A DNA stretch of 64,000 bases from the NCBI RefSeq assembly GCF_037179485.1, contig NW_027040706.1, forward strand, positions 186,001 to 250,000, given 5' to 3'. Under the pieces are notes generated by a model. That model ran no database searches. It had not been told where the DNA came from and worked only from the letters and a program-made list of their open reading frames with translations. Position numbers and translations under genes: made by a program. Below are positions 40,301-46,907 of this stretch, in pieces (the stretch's first letter is position 1; each line of letters begins with the position of its first letter). Origin of the DNA: Ochlerotatus camptorhynchus (lineage: Eukaryota > Arthropoda > Insecta > Diptera > Culicidae).

Positions 40301-43300
40301 GTGAATGTTTACCATGTCTACTTAATAAGTATAGACAGTGGTTAACATTTAATCCACAGGTAATCAAAGAGTGGGGACATACCGTACCAACCGCTCCGTA
40401 TGCAGGATTTGAAAATAGGCTATATAAATCGTTGGGAGTGACAGAGCTAAGAAAGTTAATGTACACTCCTTGGTTGTCCGATCTCCTGAGATGGAACACA
40501 GGTATTTACCCCTTGTGTTCGAGCGTACAGTCCTCCCTCCGTACAAGCGTGGACGGCACCGCCCACCCACTGCCATCCCTCAATCGATCCAGCCGACCTC
40601 AGTCGAAGGACAACAGAGAGCGGTGTGCGGACGTAACCTATACAGAGGGAATGCTGTATTCGCCTAGGTTATAGCGCCCTTGCTCGCTATTCGTTATTCG
40701 CTGTCTACAATGAGAAGAAACAATGCATGAACTTACAACACGCCCCGCATACACGTAGTATCGATATAAAATGTCTATTGGTACTGCGTGTACACTTCCA
40801 TCATCAAAGCAATTCCTGCTTTTATATTTAGTAGGATGTCTCCTAAAAAAATAGGATGTCTAAAATCCATAGGATGAAAGTTAAGTCTCATCCGAATCAA
40901 ATGATTCCAAATGCTACGGATTCATAGAAATTAAGTTTAAATAGATAAAAGTAAAAAAAAAAGGAACAATCTCACCAAATCAGTCCAAGTGAATCCTTTG
41001 CTAGCAGCTCTGTCACGTTTGGTGTAGTAGTTCCGATCATAGACCCACCTTACGGGGGTCAATCCTCAAGTTTAATATAGTCAATTGCTCCTTGACGCAA
41101 ACACGAAGCGACCGCTCATAAAATCATACAACGCATAAATAAACTGAACTTAAAAACTATCACTCGCGATGCCACAAATTTCTGGAGCGGGAGCATAAGC
41201 GAAATCTAATTACAATTTCACAAAAGTCGAGAAAAAACGGAGCAAAAATTGACGGCTGAAAATTTTCCATGTCTTTCTTCGAGCACAGCACACTACGATC
41301 GTCACACCATTTTTGTACATGGTATTGTAACTAATCTTATAGGGGAAATGACGGCTTCGGCATGCCAGACTATTTTCGGCAACCCAAATTGAAACACTAT
41401 TTTCACTGGATTTTCTTACGAAAACACTTTGCTGAATGCATGCAAACGATTCTTTATGCTTTCAGCTTCTATTTGACTATACTTTTACCACTGAGAAAAA
41501 GCAATCTAGCAAGGTTTTCTTGAAATGAAACACACGCACTACAAATTGTAGCTGATTTCGAGTTGCCGATAATAGAACAGCAGATTTACATGCAGTTCAA
41601 ATGGAACGGTTGCCGAAGAAAAAGTGGTTGCCGACAATACTCGCTCTCACTAGAGAAGATTGGAGCTTTGTAAAAGCGTTTCAAACCAGTTTTTGACAAT
41701 TCTTTCGACTGAAATTGTTAGAGCAGCTGGCAGCAAAAGATTGTAAACAAACCAATACTGCATATGTGTGCGTTCCTTAGAGAAAAGGGCTTTAGAAAGA
41801 AGGTCGCTGCTTAGGTTGCCGAGAATACGTAAATTCCCCTATATGCTTCATTTTCGTTTGGGATAAGTGTTTGAACTATGGCTCGGGATTTCCACTGTGG
41901 CGTGCTTTATTGTGACATATCTATACGTAATTTTGTGGGACGACATAGTGGAAACGTGTGAGCGTAGTTGGAGCATATACCCCATACAATTTAAAAATCA
42001 GCTAGGAAACTAACTTCAAAGATAAGCATTTTAGTCACTTGAAGGTGCCACCTGGAACGAACTAATATATAATAAAAGGTCAAAGTCAAAAATAACTTGA
42101 TACACGTTAAATTTTAGATTACATGCACTTGTACTTAATAAAGCATGGGTTATAATTGATTAGGAAGATTAGAGATTTCAATTATTTATTAAATTAGACT
42201 AATGAGATATCATAATCATCAAATGAACTTAAATAAGAAAATTTAGACAGCCTAATAACATTAAGTAGATTAACAAAAGAGTTAGGATGCGGGGCCGCTT
42301 AGGGAGGTAACTAGCCTTTAAAGCAACTAGCCTTTTCATATATTATCTGTTTATTTTGATGGTTGCTTTAAAATATCAATTATCTATATATGTGAAAGGA
42401 TGAATCAGTGGGAGATGGATTTTCGGTTTCTTCACATTTTGCAGCACAAATATAGTACTATGTGTCATTTCCTCAAAACCCCCCAATAACCGACCTCCCC
42501 AATCCCTTCCCATGGCGTTCAAGTGGTACGCATAGACTCCATTACCCTTCCTTCATCCTCGGCTTTGGATTGACGTGCGCTCCCATTGCCCCACCAAACG
42601 ATGCAAAATGAAAATGAAAATGAAATGAAAGCGCTACGCACAACGATATTTTTTCGATTCCATAGACCTCCTCGATTTTTAAATCAAGATATAAAGTAAA
42701 ATCACAGACAAGCAGACATAACTCTCGCATGTTGTTCATCGATAAAGCTTTTAACAATAATTTTAAATTTTTCTTAGTTGGTAATACTGCCGCCTATGGC
42801 AATTCCCTTACGTTTGACGTTTATACAATAACTAATCCATACAACCGGAAAACCAGGAAAAAACGGGATTTGCCGGGGAAAAAATGCGGGAAAACCCAAA
42901 ATGCACCGGGAAAGATCATATATCCGGAGTGATTTGAGATTTAGGCGTAATTGCTTTTGTAAACAAACGCGTCAGTTACTGATTTCTCTTCAATAAAAGC
43001 TCAATCTCACAAACAAACTATACCAAATGATAGAGGAATCATTCCTCTACCTCATAGTGTTATTACTATTCGAGATTGAGCTTTTATTCGCGAGAAATCG
43101 GTGATTGACGTGTTTGTTTACAAATGCAATTACGCCCAAATCTCAAATCACTCCGTAACAATTTTGATTTGATCAAAGTCTTGTAGGCTACAGCTTGGTC
43201 TTGAAGAATCCTTTAAACCTTTATAAAACTTGCAATGTTACTTGGAATCAATCAATTTTATATCACCATTATATTCGCTTGTTTACAACTTTCATATTAT

Positions 43301-44131
43301 GTCTTTCACTGTGGTAAAGTATCAAAAACTCCTCAAAATTATTGCACAATTTTCTCTCACTCGCAATCTGTTCGCACACGAGGTTGTAATTCCTACCACG
43401 ATAGCTTACAGAGTAAACTTTTAGAATTTCTTTTGGTGTGACTAAAATAAAAAGAAATAAAAATCTGAACTCCAGCCATTTTGGAAAACCTAGTAAACCA
43501 AACCAATGATATTATGAGGTTTCACGAAGGTTTACACATTCTATCATTAAGTCGAATCTTCGTATACCTTGTTGAGTCTGTAGAACTTCAAGATCTGATA
43601 TCCGGGATGATTTGGATAATCAAAAAAAAAATTAAGCACATTTAATTATCTGTGAGTATCTGTAAAGTACAAAATACTCAAAAATTATATAGCTTTTTTT
43701 TTGTGATTCAAGTGGTTGATGAAATCTAACACTTGAGGGAGAACATAACAAGATATCACCAATCCATAACCTGAAAACCTTAGATCAATACAATGTAAGA
43801 ATGAGAAAGTTTGTGTGAAGATAAATATTTACTTGTTTTAATTGGCCCCACGTTCCAATAAACATAATCCTAGCTCTGATCACAAGCAATCATATACCCT
43901 CGCAACCCTCCATCGGCAAAATGTTATAACAAGTTATCATTCTATTTTTTAGACAAGCTGGACCGCTGTCCCATGTGTCGATCCGCGATTACAAGCTATT
44001 TCTGCATCCGGACTGAAGATTACGTTCCACCGAGCACCATCGAGCCTAAGGTAAACAGCAAATCCAAAATGCCCGTTCATTGGCTGGACGCACTGAATGA
44101 TAGACTAACAGATTTTCTAGGATTTAGATAA
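4146..44131 (+). CDS. CGRRF1: CGRRF1-like RING-finger protein (partial, six exons found)
   Basis: Exons 4146-4300, 8964-9138, 9340-9490, 19621-19728, 30290-30533 and 43953-44131 join in one frame with AG/GT borders and matching phases (2/1, 1/2, 2/1, 0/0, 0/0, 1/1), giving 336 residues to the TAA at 44129-44131. The order of segments matches vertebrate CGRRF1: a PRLAYPLV segment, then QYLKQASGQL, then a C-terminal C3HC4 RING (CVVC, LPCRHTC, CPMCR). Known for the family: an N-terminal membrane anchor and ubiquitin E3 activity at the ER. The exon coding that anchor, which must end in two bases before exon 4146, was not found and may lie left of the window. Introns of 4.7, 0.2, 10.1, 10.6 and 13.4 kb are full of mobile elements. 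AATAAA at 44688 is a candidate polyadenylation signal. Identity rests on colinear recognisable segments, not on a search. Confidence 0.85.
5266..5587. mobile_element. 322-bp MITE with CACAGTG tips and 7-bp target duplication
   Basis: The left tip CACAGTGAACAGACATTG and the right tip, inverted, CACAGTGAATAGACGTCC match at about 15 of 18. Both sides are flanked by the direct repeat CTTATGC (5259-5265 and 5588-5594). The interior has no long reading frame. The superfamily is uncertain. Confidence 0.7.
5975..6140. repeat. Dispersed repeat fragment, inverted relative of 58945-59055
   Basis: The run from ggattctgaattcattcc to gaccagcttcagaaacgac matches the reverse complement of the 58.9-59.05 kb segment at about 80%. 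No known family was recognised. Confidence 0.5.
6432..6550. mobile_element. Partial copy of the 17.1-kb MITE
   Basis: ggggaaatggatgtatagta followed by atgtcggcctaaatg and gactaaattttcaatag matches the inverted right end of the element at 17132-17335. The opposite terminus is absent. Confidence 0.55.
6612..6746. repeat. Hairpin-forming inverted repeat
   Basis: The arms at 6620-6656 and 6706-6743 (gaaaaggcctcaactc and gagttgaggccttttc at the inner end) pair over about 36 bases around a 49-base loop. Probably a small MITE. Confidence 0.55.
7030..7531 (+). mobile_element. 5'-truncated non-LTR retrotransposon, RT C-terminal remnant
   Basis: With several stops and frame breaks, the + strand codes RIERVQRCFVRF, YLLQQANFYVP and QNHPLETCFNLLN followed by ELFDFNIS. 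This is the tail of a CR1/Jockey-type reverse transcriptase polyprotein lacking RNase H. A (TAAA)n tail at 7487-7531 closes the element, as expected for a LINE 3' end. Confidence 0.6.
7637..7700 (-). repeat. 60-bp hairpin repeat, copy 1 (inverted)
   Basis: The core gtggtagatcttacatcc... with gatctacccacgtta is found here in reverse, at 10937-10996 in direct orientation and at 54491-54546. GTAGATC and GATCTAC inside each copy can pair. Confidence 0.6.
7867..8114 (+). repeat. Dispersed 250-bp repeat, unoccupied copy
   Basis: Matches 35123-35338 plus 35637-35692 at roughly 85%. The copy at 35 kb is split by a SINE; this one is continuous across the site (cagaacctttcaattagag), so it shows the pre-insertion state. 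Confidence 0.8.
8115..8963. other. Intron sequence without recognised features
   Basis: AT-rich intron of the CGRRF1-like gene. A short palindrome (catgcatggatgcatgcatg) sits near 8277. Nothing coding was seen. Confidence 0.4.
8964..9138 (+). CDS. CGRRF1: CGRRF1-like exon 2 of those found
   Basis: Acceptor tttcttttcag. The frame reads IRLAVSSQVNYSLQAFWAVS and then IRELHMSLWRTW. The donor gttagg after 9138 was chosen over gtgagg after 9133, because only the former leaves the two bases required to enter the next exon in its long open frame. Confidence 0.8.
9340..9490 (+). CDS. CGRRF1: CGRRF1-like exon 3 of those found
   Basis: Acceptor ccattacag. The frame contains PPRLAYPLVVFMIREME, the central CGRRF1 signature. 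The donor gttggt at 9491 leaves phase 0, which fits the exon at 19621. An alternative donor gtactt four bases later would break the frame. Confidence 0.8.
9491..10936. other. Intron sequence, low-complexity, no feature supported
   Basis: Contains A- and T-runs and isolated open frames of 60-116 codons without recognisable composition or splice context. Confidence 0.4.
10937..10996 (+). repeat. 60-bp hairpin repeat, copy 2
   Basis: Nearly exact reverse complement of 7637-7700. The two are 3.2 kb apart with two conserved exons between them, so they are two insertions rather than the ends of one transposon. Confidence 0.6.
11000..11130. repeat. Degenerate short tandem repeats (ccattc.ccagaa)
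   Basis: The motif attcgccagaa / attcccg / attctccagaa recurs every 20-25 bases with A-rich spacers. Simple-sequence expansion. Confidence 0.4.
11649..11777. mobile_element. MITE of the 63.0-kb family, one end lost
   Basis: Shares gttatccacggccca, gtatggacaattgtctacgc and the terminal ctacgtagttaatgaacagc with the complete element at 63037-63175. The left inverted end is missing. Confidence 0.7.
11821..13085 (-). mobile_element. Degraded non-LTR retrotransposon, reverse transcriptase region
   Basis: The longest open piece (12757-11942, 271 codons) contains TSGVPQGSNLGLLLFSIFIN and FYADDVKIYV, the palm motifs with the catalytic YADD, then RDLGVTLEPGITFKLHYSEI and a C-terminal LDTLERRRTIAQAVFVAK part. 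A frameshift near 12000 continues ANYGLHDPIRFMTASFN to about 11821. Upstream, to 13085, only broken RT sequence remains. No RNase H was seen, which suits CR1- or Jockey-like clades. It lies antisense in a host intron. Confidence 0.8.
13590..13745 (+). mobile_element. tRNA-like SINE fragment, different family
   Basis: A clear box B (gggttcgattcccgctccag) is followed by ccggtggaactttccac and ctggtctactgagtgttgtg. The body differs from the Feilai-like copies. The box A side is poor. Confidence 0.5.
14665..15010. mobile_element. 345-bp palindromic MITE
   Basis: The ends atttatgcaacaagttgcaa and ttgcaacttgttgaataaat are inverted. Inside, cagcacga and ttttcgacactgtt repeats are also mirrored. A diverged relative lies at 16146-16870. 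Confidence 0.65.
15370..15480. mobile_element. Copy of the 21.05-kb small MITE, inverted
   Basis: Shares catagcatttgtaatg, attagacgag and ataagtcaggtaa with the reverse complement of 21050-21162. The ends are less well preserved. Confidence 0.5.
16146..16870. mobile_element. Diverged relative of the 14.7-kb MITE
   Basis: Begins gctatttatgcaacacgttg and contains cagcacgagcatg, gacgagtgctgaaaaaatcg and mirrored ttttcgacactgttatt / cagtgaccaaaagtgac segments. Longer than the first copy, probably through internal insertion. Confidence 0.45.
17132..17335. mobile_element. 204-bp MITE
   Basis: Imperfect inverted ends: ggaaatggctctaatgttgg at the left and, inverted, ggaaatggatgtaatgtcgg at the right. 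A partial copy is at 6432-6550. Confidence 0.55.
18560..19130. repeat. Degenerate 'gaattccaa' simple-sequence block
   Basis: Dozens of loosely spaced aattcc(a)a/gaattc units without a fixed period; no coding sign. The same flavour returns inside the 21.4-23.9 kb element. Confidence 0.4.
19621..19728 (+). CDS. CGRRF1: CGRRF1-like exon 4 of those found
   Basis: Acceptor cattgtag and donor gtaaga border exactly 36 codons, beginning VILVNVVHLRDP and ending LKQASGQLSCLK. It aligns by eye with the segment before the variable linker of vertebrate CGRRF1. Confidence 0.85.
20272..21000. mobile_element. 729-bp inverted-repeat element
   Basis: The ends actgatgcaaaatttgaaat and atttcaaattttgcatcagt are perfect inverses, and similarity continues inward (ttttcgc..cacag, aaacggttt, ccatttgaagtt / aacttcaaatgg). 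No transposase frame; non-autonomous. Confidence 0.7.
21050..21162. mobile_element. 113-bp palindromic MITE
   Basis: The ends gttacctgacttataac and gttataagtcaggttac are inverted repeats of 17 bases with one mismatch. A relative is at 15370-15480. Confidence 0.65.
21165..21225 (+). mobile_element. Feilai-like SINE relic
   Basis: gttaaagcacggtattacca, then aggcgacgggttggaaatt: the box A-side and body of the SINE remain but box B has been deleted. Confidence 0.5.
21434..23893. mobile_element. 2.46-kb element with inverted ends and repeat-filled interior
   Basis: The left end (aaacgctcttatagttgc, tacgttagaagcgttaggtt, cctata) and the inverted right end match over about 50 bases, followed on both sides by cgttgccaga and clusters of taccgat. 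The middle is degenerate ttccggaagttt/gaacttcag sequence with no transposase frame. A flanking duplication was not found. Its right end meets the truncated Jockey-like element exactly. Confidence 0.65.
24471..25929. mobile_element. Transib-like MITE (about 310 bp before a LINE insertion)
   Basis: Inverted termini of about 46 bp start CACAGTGGTGCCAAG and continue tatcaaaacacgcgcttttt, with two mismatches. Flanks carry a 5-bp duplication CATCG (24466-24470 and 25930-25934). Removing the insert and one copy restores the Jockey codons for WHDGLVYKL. Transib elements are known for 5-bp duplications and CACWRTG tips. The interior has no transposase and is split by a LINE fragment at 24619-25754. 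Confidence 0.8.
24619..25754 (+). mobile_element. 5'-truncated RNase H-bearing non-LTR retrotransposon
   Basis: Flanked by a 13-bp duplication (atcatattaaaaa at 24606-24618 and 25755-25767). An open frame runs to a stop at 25438: RNase H with VAELAAIHYTLE, FTDSLSSVEAI and WVPSHCSIPGNEKADSLAK, then a zinc-finger-like CECGQGYQDADHILWSC. The 3' UTR and A-rich tail are nearly identical to window bases 1-445. The clade is I/LOA-like; the family is not assigned. The preserved frame suggests a young copy. Confidence 0.85.
27182..27340. mobile_element. 160-bp MITE inside the Jockey-like endonuclease
   Basis: ggattcgaatggaaatagtt at the left, tcctggggagaata just inside it, and inverted equivalents at 27303-27340 (tattctccccagcatg). 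The insert separates the two halves of the endonuclease. Confidence 0.6.
27930..28902 (-). pseudogene. ORF1 (gag-like) of the Jockey-like element
   Basis: ATG at 28902-28900 gives MAHPKKIYTDRKITVETN, then an in-frame stop before NNRYAILGN. The PRE_C2HC-like region at 28686-28363 is open. The zinc-knuckle part is recognisable only as a fragment around 28270. ORF1 proteins of this type bind the element's RNA. Confidence 0.65.
28903..30289. other. Intron sequence without recognised features
   Basis: AT-rich; a short agatttagatttagattta run at about 29077. No coding or inverted-repeat structure was supported. Confidence 0.4.
30290..30533 (+). CDS. CGRRF1: CGRRF1-like exon 5: acidic linker and first six RING ligands
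   Basis: Acceptor ttttattgcag, donor gtaagt. The exon codes a Ser/Asp-rich linker, then CVVC, eleven residues, and LPCRHTCICAVCF. These supply the first six zinc ligands of the RING. The remaining pair is in the last exon, 13.4 kb away. Confidence 0.85.
31322..31574. mobile_element. 253-bp MITE with 22-bp perfect ends and 7-bp duplication
   Basis: Ends CACAGACAAACAGACATAAC (first 20 of 22) are exact inverses. GTTTTAG is duplicated at 31315-31321 and 31575-31581. Inside, accgccatctgttgaa and an inverted caacagatggcggta-like segment form a second hairpin. A diverged half copy lies at 42700-42840. Confidence 0.8.
31987..32062. repeat. 76-nt hairpin with 26-bp stem
   Basis: The arms 31987-32012 and 32037-32062 (cataatcgcatatcagtccc and its inverse) pair over 26 bases with one mismatch, around a 24-base loop. 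Either a tiny MITE or a small-RNA precursor; transcription is unknown. Confidence 0.6.
32283..32526. mobile_element. 244-bp palindromic MITE
   Basis: Arms of about 120 bases run from ctcgattgattttaaga to the inverted tcttaaatcaatcgag, with internal matches such as cgcgacctgagc / gctcaggtcgcg, around a 7-10 base loop. attt flanks both ends. Confidence 0.75.
32731..32893. mobile_element. 163-bp MITE with TTA/TAA flanks
   Basis: agggtcgattcaaatatgac and the inverted gtcatatttgaatcgcccct form the ends. C-rich runs lie between. The flanks read taa...tta. Confidence 0.75.
33391..33585. mobile_element. 195-bp MITE
   Basis: tacacacttagaaataacta and the inverted right end tacacacttagaaaaattca share the first 14 bases. 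A partial copy sits at 2570-2645. Confidence 0.65.
33586..34489. other. No gene seen; weak repeats
   Basis: 33840-33960 contains a degenerate cccgacattgacccgacat repeat, and 34190-34480 recurrent gcgatat/cataaaatt motifs. No reliable boundaries. Confidence 0.3.
34490..34820. mobile_element. 331-bp MITE, copy 1
   Basis: The ends gggttctttaattttgaaa and the inverted gggctctttaatgtg match at the tips. The copy at 61689-61986 has the same interior in reverse (atcatctgaaagatcttcgt against its inverse). Confidence 0.65.
35123..35692 (+). repeat. Dispersed 250-bp repeat, split by a SINE
   Basis: The two halves, 35123-35338 and 35637-35692, together match 7867-8114. The interruption is the SINE at 35339-35626. 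Confidence 0.8.
35339..35626 (+). mobile_element. Feilai-like SINE, intact, with 10-bp target duplication
   Basis: Starts ggggcctcatagcctagtca (box A), has gacgggttcgattcccgctc (box B), a tRNA-unrelated body and a gaagaagaag tail. gacctttcaa is duplicated at 35329-35338 and 35627-35636. The Pol III boxes are well kept. Mobilised in trans by a LINE. Confidence 0.85.
35752..37262. repeat. Cluster of direct and inverted copies of a 300-bp element, with a split SINE
   Basis: Forward copies at about 35752-35955 and 36048-36247; reverse copies at 36378-36525 (internal deletion), 36617-36825 and 37119-37262. Each has imperfect inverted ends (ggctcacta...ggtcccaagc / gcttgggacc...gctgagcc). The reverse pair sits in a SINE and is separated by exact 9-bp joints gtattacca. 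An isolated copy is at 50351-50480. Confidence 0.75.
36288..37117 (+). mobile_element. Feilai-like SINE split by two element copies
   Basis: The head (36288-36325: ggcctcatagcctagtcag...gtattacca) and the remainder (36859-37117, with gggttcgattcccggtccgg and a gaagaagaag tail) complete one SINE. The 533-base block between repeats gtattacca at 36317, 36556 and 36859. Confidence 0.8.
37263..38295. other. Intron sequence, no feature supported
   Basis: Mixed AT-rich sequence. A motif shared with the 34.5-kb MITE (ctatacatcatctgaaag) appears near 37697. Nothing coding. Confidence 0.35.
38296..38491. repeat. Left arm of a 196-bp perfect inverted repeat
   Basis: Runs tgtagtacctatcagagc to gctaaaatgattggtgag. 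Every base matches the inverse of 40033-40228 on inspection. Confidence 0.9.
38492..40032 (-). mobile_element. 5' portion of a second Jockey-like retrotransposon
   Basis: On the - strand: 5' UTR, then ORF1 from about 39890 (FKVILRGLHELDVS, KYRDQLYLVDLVGGSTN: PRE_C2HC-like), knuckles CTSCLNFGHGARNC and CSKCGQQH, a frameshift, then PPLPPSEGRAPNLPP; and the start of the ORF2 endonuclease (ARKQLEIVEFMRQHNIDVAF, ETYLKPEINF, GSTLDIVLTN). It stops inside the endonuclease at the inner edge of the left arm. No RT is present. Confidence 0.8.
39400..39890 (-). pseudogene. ORF1 (gag-like) of the second Jockey-like element
   Basis: The frame from 39884 (MERKWRTTARKDTTQ) is open for 102 codons over the PRE_C2HC-like domain. 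The zinc knuckles follow in a shifted frame. Many long open frames on the opposite strand here are shadows of this high-GC sequence. Confidence 0.7.
40033..40228. repeat. Right arm of the 196-bp perfect inverted repeat
   Basis: Begins ctcaccaatcattttagc and ends ggtactaca. Exact inverse of 38296-38491. Confidence 0.9.
40229..41340. other. Intron sequence, no feature supported
   Basis: Short frames up to 91 codons on both strands have no recognisable product. Tandem ctcc/aggatgtct stretches at 40830-40870. Confidence 0.35.
41341..41840. mobile_element. 500-bp MITE, copy 1
   Basis: The ends aggggaaatgacggcttcgg and the inverted aggggaatttacgtattctc are similar, with TA at both flanks. The whole element recurs inverted at 47213-47686 with about 90% identity. 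Confidence 0.75.
42530..42645 (+). mobile_element. Probable LINE 3' end with (TGAAAA)n tail
   Basis: ctcggctttggattgacgtg...ccccaccaaacgatgc runs into aaaatgaaaatgaaaatgaa. A short 3' UTR plus a simple-repeat tail is the usual signature of a strongly truncated non-LTR element. No coding part is left. Confidence 0.4.
42700..42840. mobile_element. Half copy of the 31.3-kb MITE
   Basis: cacagacaagcagacataac, tgttgttcatcgataaagc and gtttgacgttta follow the order of the 31322-31574 element in inverse. The second end is lost. Confidence 0.55.
42926..43154. mobile_element. 229-bp palindromic MITE
   Basis: Arms of about 85 bases: ggagtgatttgagatttagg to caataaaagctcaatctc, and their inverse ending ccaaatctcaaatcactcc. 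tgtttgtttaca motifs resemble those of the 62.7-kb MITE. Confidence 0.8.
43155..43952. other. Intron sequence before the last CGRRF1-like exon
   Basis: AT-rich; no element boundaries or coding sign were seen. Confidence 0.35.
43953..44131 (+). CDS. CGRRF1: CGRRF1-like last exon: end of RING and C-terminus
   Basis: Acceptor ctatttttttag. Codes NKLDRCPMCRSAITSYF, the last zinc-ligand pair, and then a 40-residue basic tail ending FLGFR before TAA. The first base of its first codon comes from the exon ending at 30533. Confidence 0.85.
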
Positions 44132-44700
44132 CACGCTTTAGTAGGCGACACGAAAACTGATGTGATTAGAATGTGAAATTGGAAACGAGAAAAAACAAAG
44201 TTTCACGCCCTTTGGCAATGATTGATATCAAATTTAATTTGTTGGACATGCGAGACAATGCGAGATGATAATTTATGATCGAAAAAAGTACGAATCGAGC
44301 TGATTCTAGCAATTTACTACTACTGTGACTGATGAACCTGCAACACGTGTCTGTATGATGGGGAAGAATAAGCGTTTGTGTACATCGCCGGCGATTGGAA
44401 ACACGAGAGGTACGATTCTGTAGTGCTTGTTTTTGTCATTTTAATAAGTGCAAGTTGACAAGTATGTGATAGACTGTTCTCATTGTATGATTCGACCTTT
44501 TTTATTTTATTTATTCCTGATCCACGAAATTTTGATCTACCCACGCAAGCATCTCTCATTGTGGTTCGTCACAGTTTGTTTGCAATTGCTTCATCAGCTG
44601 GAATCTTACTAGAGCAAATTTTATTGAAAGAGTATGATATTTACATAAGCTTCCATGTTTGGAACTAGTATAATTTGATTCACAAGAAATAAAAATAAAA
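44132..44700 (+). other. Probable 3' untranslated region of the CGRRF1-like gene
   Basis: No coding potential was seen after the stop. The first AATAAA-type signals are at 44688-44698, about 560 bases downstream. The extent is inferred. Confidence 0.4.
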
Positions 44701-45167
44701 TCTTTGTTCAATCATGTATCATGGTTAGAACAACACTTAAGTATGGACAAAATACGTTATTTTATTCTTATATGTAGCTTGTTGCTCTAGTAGGGTTCAT
44801 AAATTTCCATCTAGCTCTAGTGCATGTCTAGTAAAGCATTTTCTATAAGAATTTTATCCTTTCAGTACCGTGTAACGGTAATGTTTTACAACATAACGCT
44901 AATAAATTATTCACGTACTATTAATATTTTTCCTTTCCTGTATGTATTTATACGCGACCAACACTACTAAACAAATGTGATTTCCAATTTCAAACTCGTT
45001 TAAATGGTTCACCTGCGTTAGGACATAGCTGATCAAGCATCCCTTTTAAATACAGTTCACCTAGGTTTTACCCCCATCAATCCGAAGAAATAGCAAAATT
45101 GTAATGTAAGGAACTTATCGTATTAGTGAGAAACAATAAAATCAAACAAATCTATCTATAAAGAATA

Positions 45168-45330
45168 CAGTGAACTCTCTACAACTCGACCATCGAGTTA
45201 TAGAATTATTGAGTTATAGAATAACAATCCCATACAAAATCGCTATCACAGTAGCCATAAAATTAATTTTTACTATGGTTCTATTACTCGATATCGAGTT
45301 AGTGAACATCGAGTTGTGGAGAGTTGACTG
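45168..45330. mobile_element. 163-bp pogo/mariner-type MITE
   Basis: The ends CAGTGAACTCTCTACAACTC and the inverted CAGTCAACTCTCCACAACTC are flanked by TA on both sides. The aactcga-rich tips resemble pogo/Tigger termini. No transposase. Confidence 0.75.
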
Positions 45331-46299
45331 TATAATTTTTATTTCTTGCTCAGAAACTCCCGTTATAATGAATCAATTGTTGCTGCTCACTCTAATCATA
45401 AGTTACGACGTAAATTTTAGGCACACCAATCGCCTTTGGACAAGTTTTACCAATAATAGCTTCTTAGTTTGTTGTTAGTGACCACTAGTGCCCTCAATTT
45501 GATTAAAAACCAAAGTATCATAACACAGAAAGCAAGCAACAATATAGACAAATCGCTTGCGGCGATCGTCATGACAAACTCTCTGCAACATAGCTTGATC
45601 GGAACGGTGGAAGCAAAAAGATAAAATTATTTACTAGTTTGTTTGCAACATACGTCCTTGATGTTACACGTAAATCAATGGGGAAATTTATCTATGTTGC
45701 TTACCATTACTGATCACCCATTATTATTTGGCTCGTTTGTCGAATCTCATATTGCCAGAATATTTTTTTTTATTCCCTGCTCAACGAAACTGGAGAGGTA
45801 TAAATGTACCCATCTTAGAGCATTTTTTTCTAAATGTGGAACGACTGGAAGTCCATGTTCTTGACTAGCTTTTTTCGGCCCAAAAGGTTAGCATAAAAAG
45901 ACACACATTAACCCGTATGTGAGTGAGGATTTTTTTTTTGTTTTTTTTTCTACGCCGCTGGATTTCCGGGTGTCCTGTCATTCACATAACGGTTGAATAA
46001 ATGTTCATAAGAAATGTTTATCCTCTCAAATCATTACGTTTTCTCCTACACATTTTTATATATAAATGTTCGTTTCGTTGATTTCGACCCACTTTGAAGA
46101 ATCCTTAAAACTCCCAATCTCTCACAATCATAAGCTTTGGAGATCTAAAGAAGATATGGCAATAAATTTTAAGTTGAACTAACCTGGATATTCCGTATGA
46201 TACAGCGTTTCGGGATAATACATTTGACACAGTAATCACATTATATGGTAATGTTAAATAAACTAGTTTATTTGCGTAGTGAAGTGCTTGTGTTTTTTT

Positions 46300-46440
46300 T
46301 CTATTCATCACGTGCGATCTTTCCTTGCCCCGGGAAATTGCAATCGGTAAGCGTGCTGAACCAGACGCCATTGTAGTCAGGGAGTCTTAAAAATGCTCCT
46401 GACTGAGGTGGCCAATACTAAATACTAAATATGAGGACAA
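46300..46440 (+). mobile_element. Possible LINE 3' end with ACTAAAT tail
   Basis: gatctttccttgccccggga...ccattgtagtcagggagtct is followed by aatactaaatactaaata. Tail-like, but no coding region remains. Confidence 0.35.
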
Positions 46441-46479
46441 TAACATGACAATATCTGTAGACTAATGTCGTTTTCGTTT

Positions 46480-46672
46480 ATTCCTAGTGCGAACTTAACC
46501 ATTCATCGAAAATCAAGTGAAGAGAGATTATTTAGGCATATTAGTTGACGTTTAAAGGCAATGTGTCAACATTTTGTATTCCCAGATGTTCAGATCAAGG
46601 TATTCGATCTGGATTCATTGGCGTCATCCGCTTGCGCCTTTACTGACTGAGCTAAGAGAGGCCCCTTTTTGT
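46480..46672 (-). mobile_element. tRNA-related SINE, diverged
   Basis: On the - strand, ggggcctctcttagctcagt then cagtaaaggcgcaagcgg is a good box A region. Box B (agatcgaatacc) is poor. The body differs from the Feilai-like copies. Confidence 0.5.
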
Positions 46673-46746
46673 TAAATCATTACTCTATCTATATTTATGA
46701 CCTTTTCAACTCTTGACCGATTCGACAACACATTTTTCATTATACT

Positions 46747-46907
46747 TAGGAGCTATCCTCAAATTATGTAACGGTTTCGGACATTTTCAACCCCTCCCTC
46801 GCCCCATTGTAAGATTTTATTAGTATGAAATTACCTCCAAAGCACATAAGAAAATATTAAACCCCCTCCCCTTTAATGCTTACATAGTTTGTTGATGGCC
46901 CCTTACA
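46747..46907. mobile_element. 160-bp MITE
   Basis: aggagctatcctcaaattatgtaac at the left and aaggggccatcaacaaacta with tatgtaagc inverted at the right are imperfect ends, around C-rich sequence. Confidence 0.5.

Noticed and set aside
45170..45478. 102-codon open frame
   Set aside because: Its first half is the pogo-type MITE and its inverted ends; no conserved protein.
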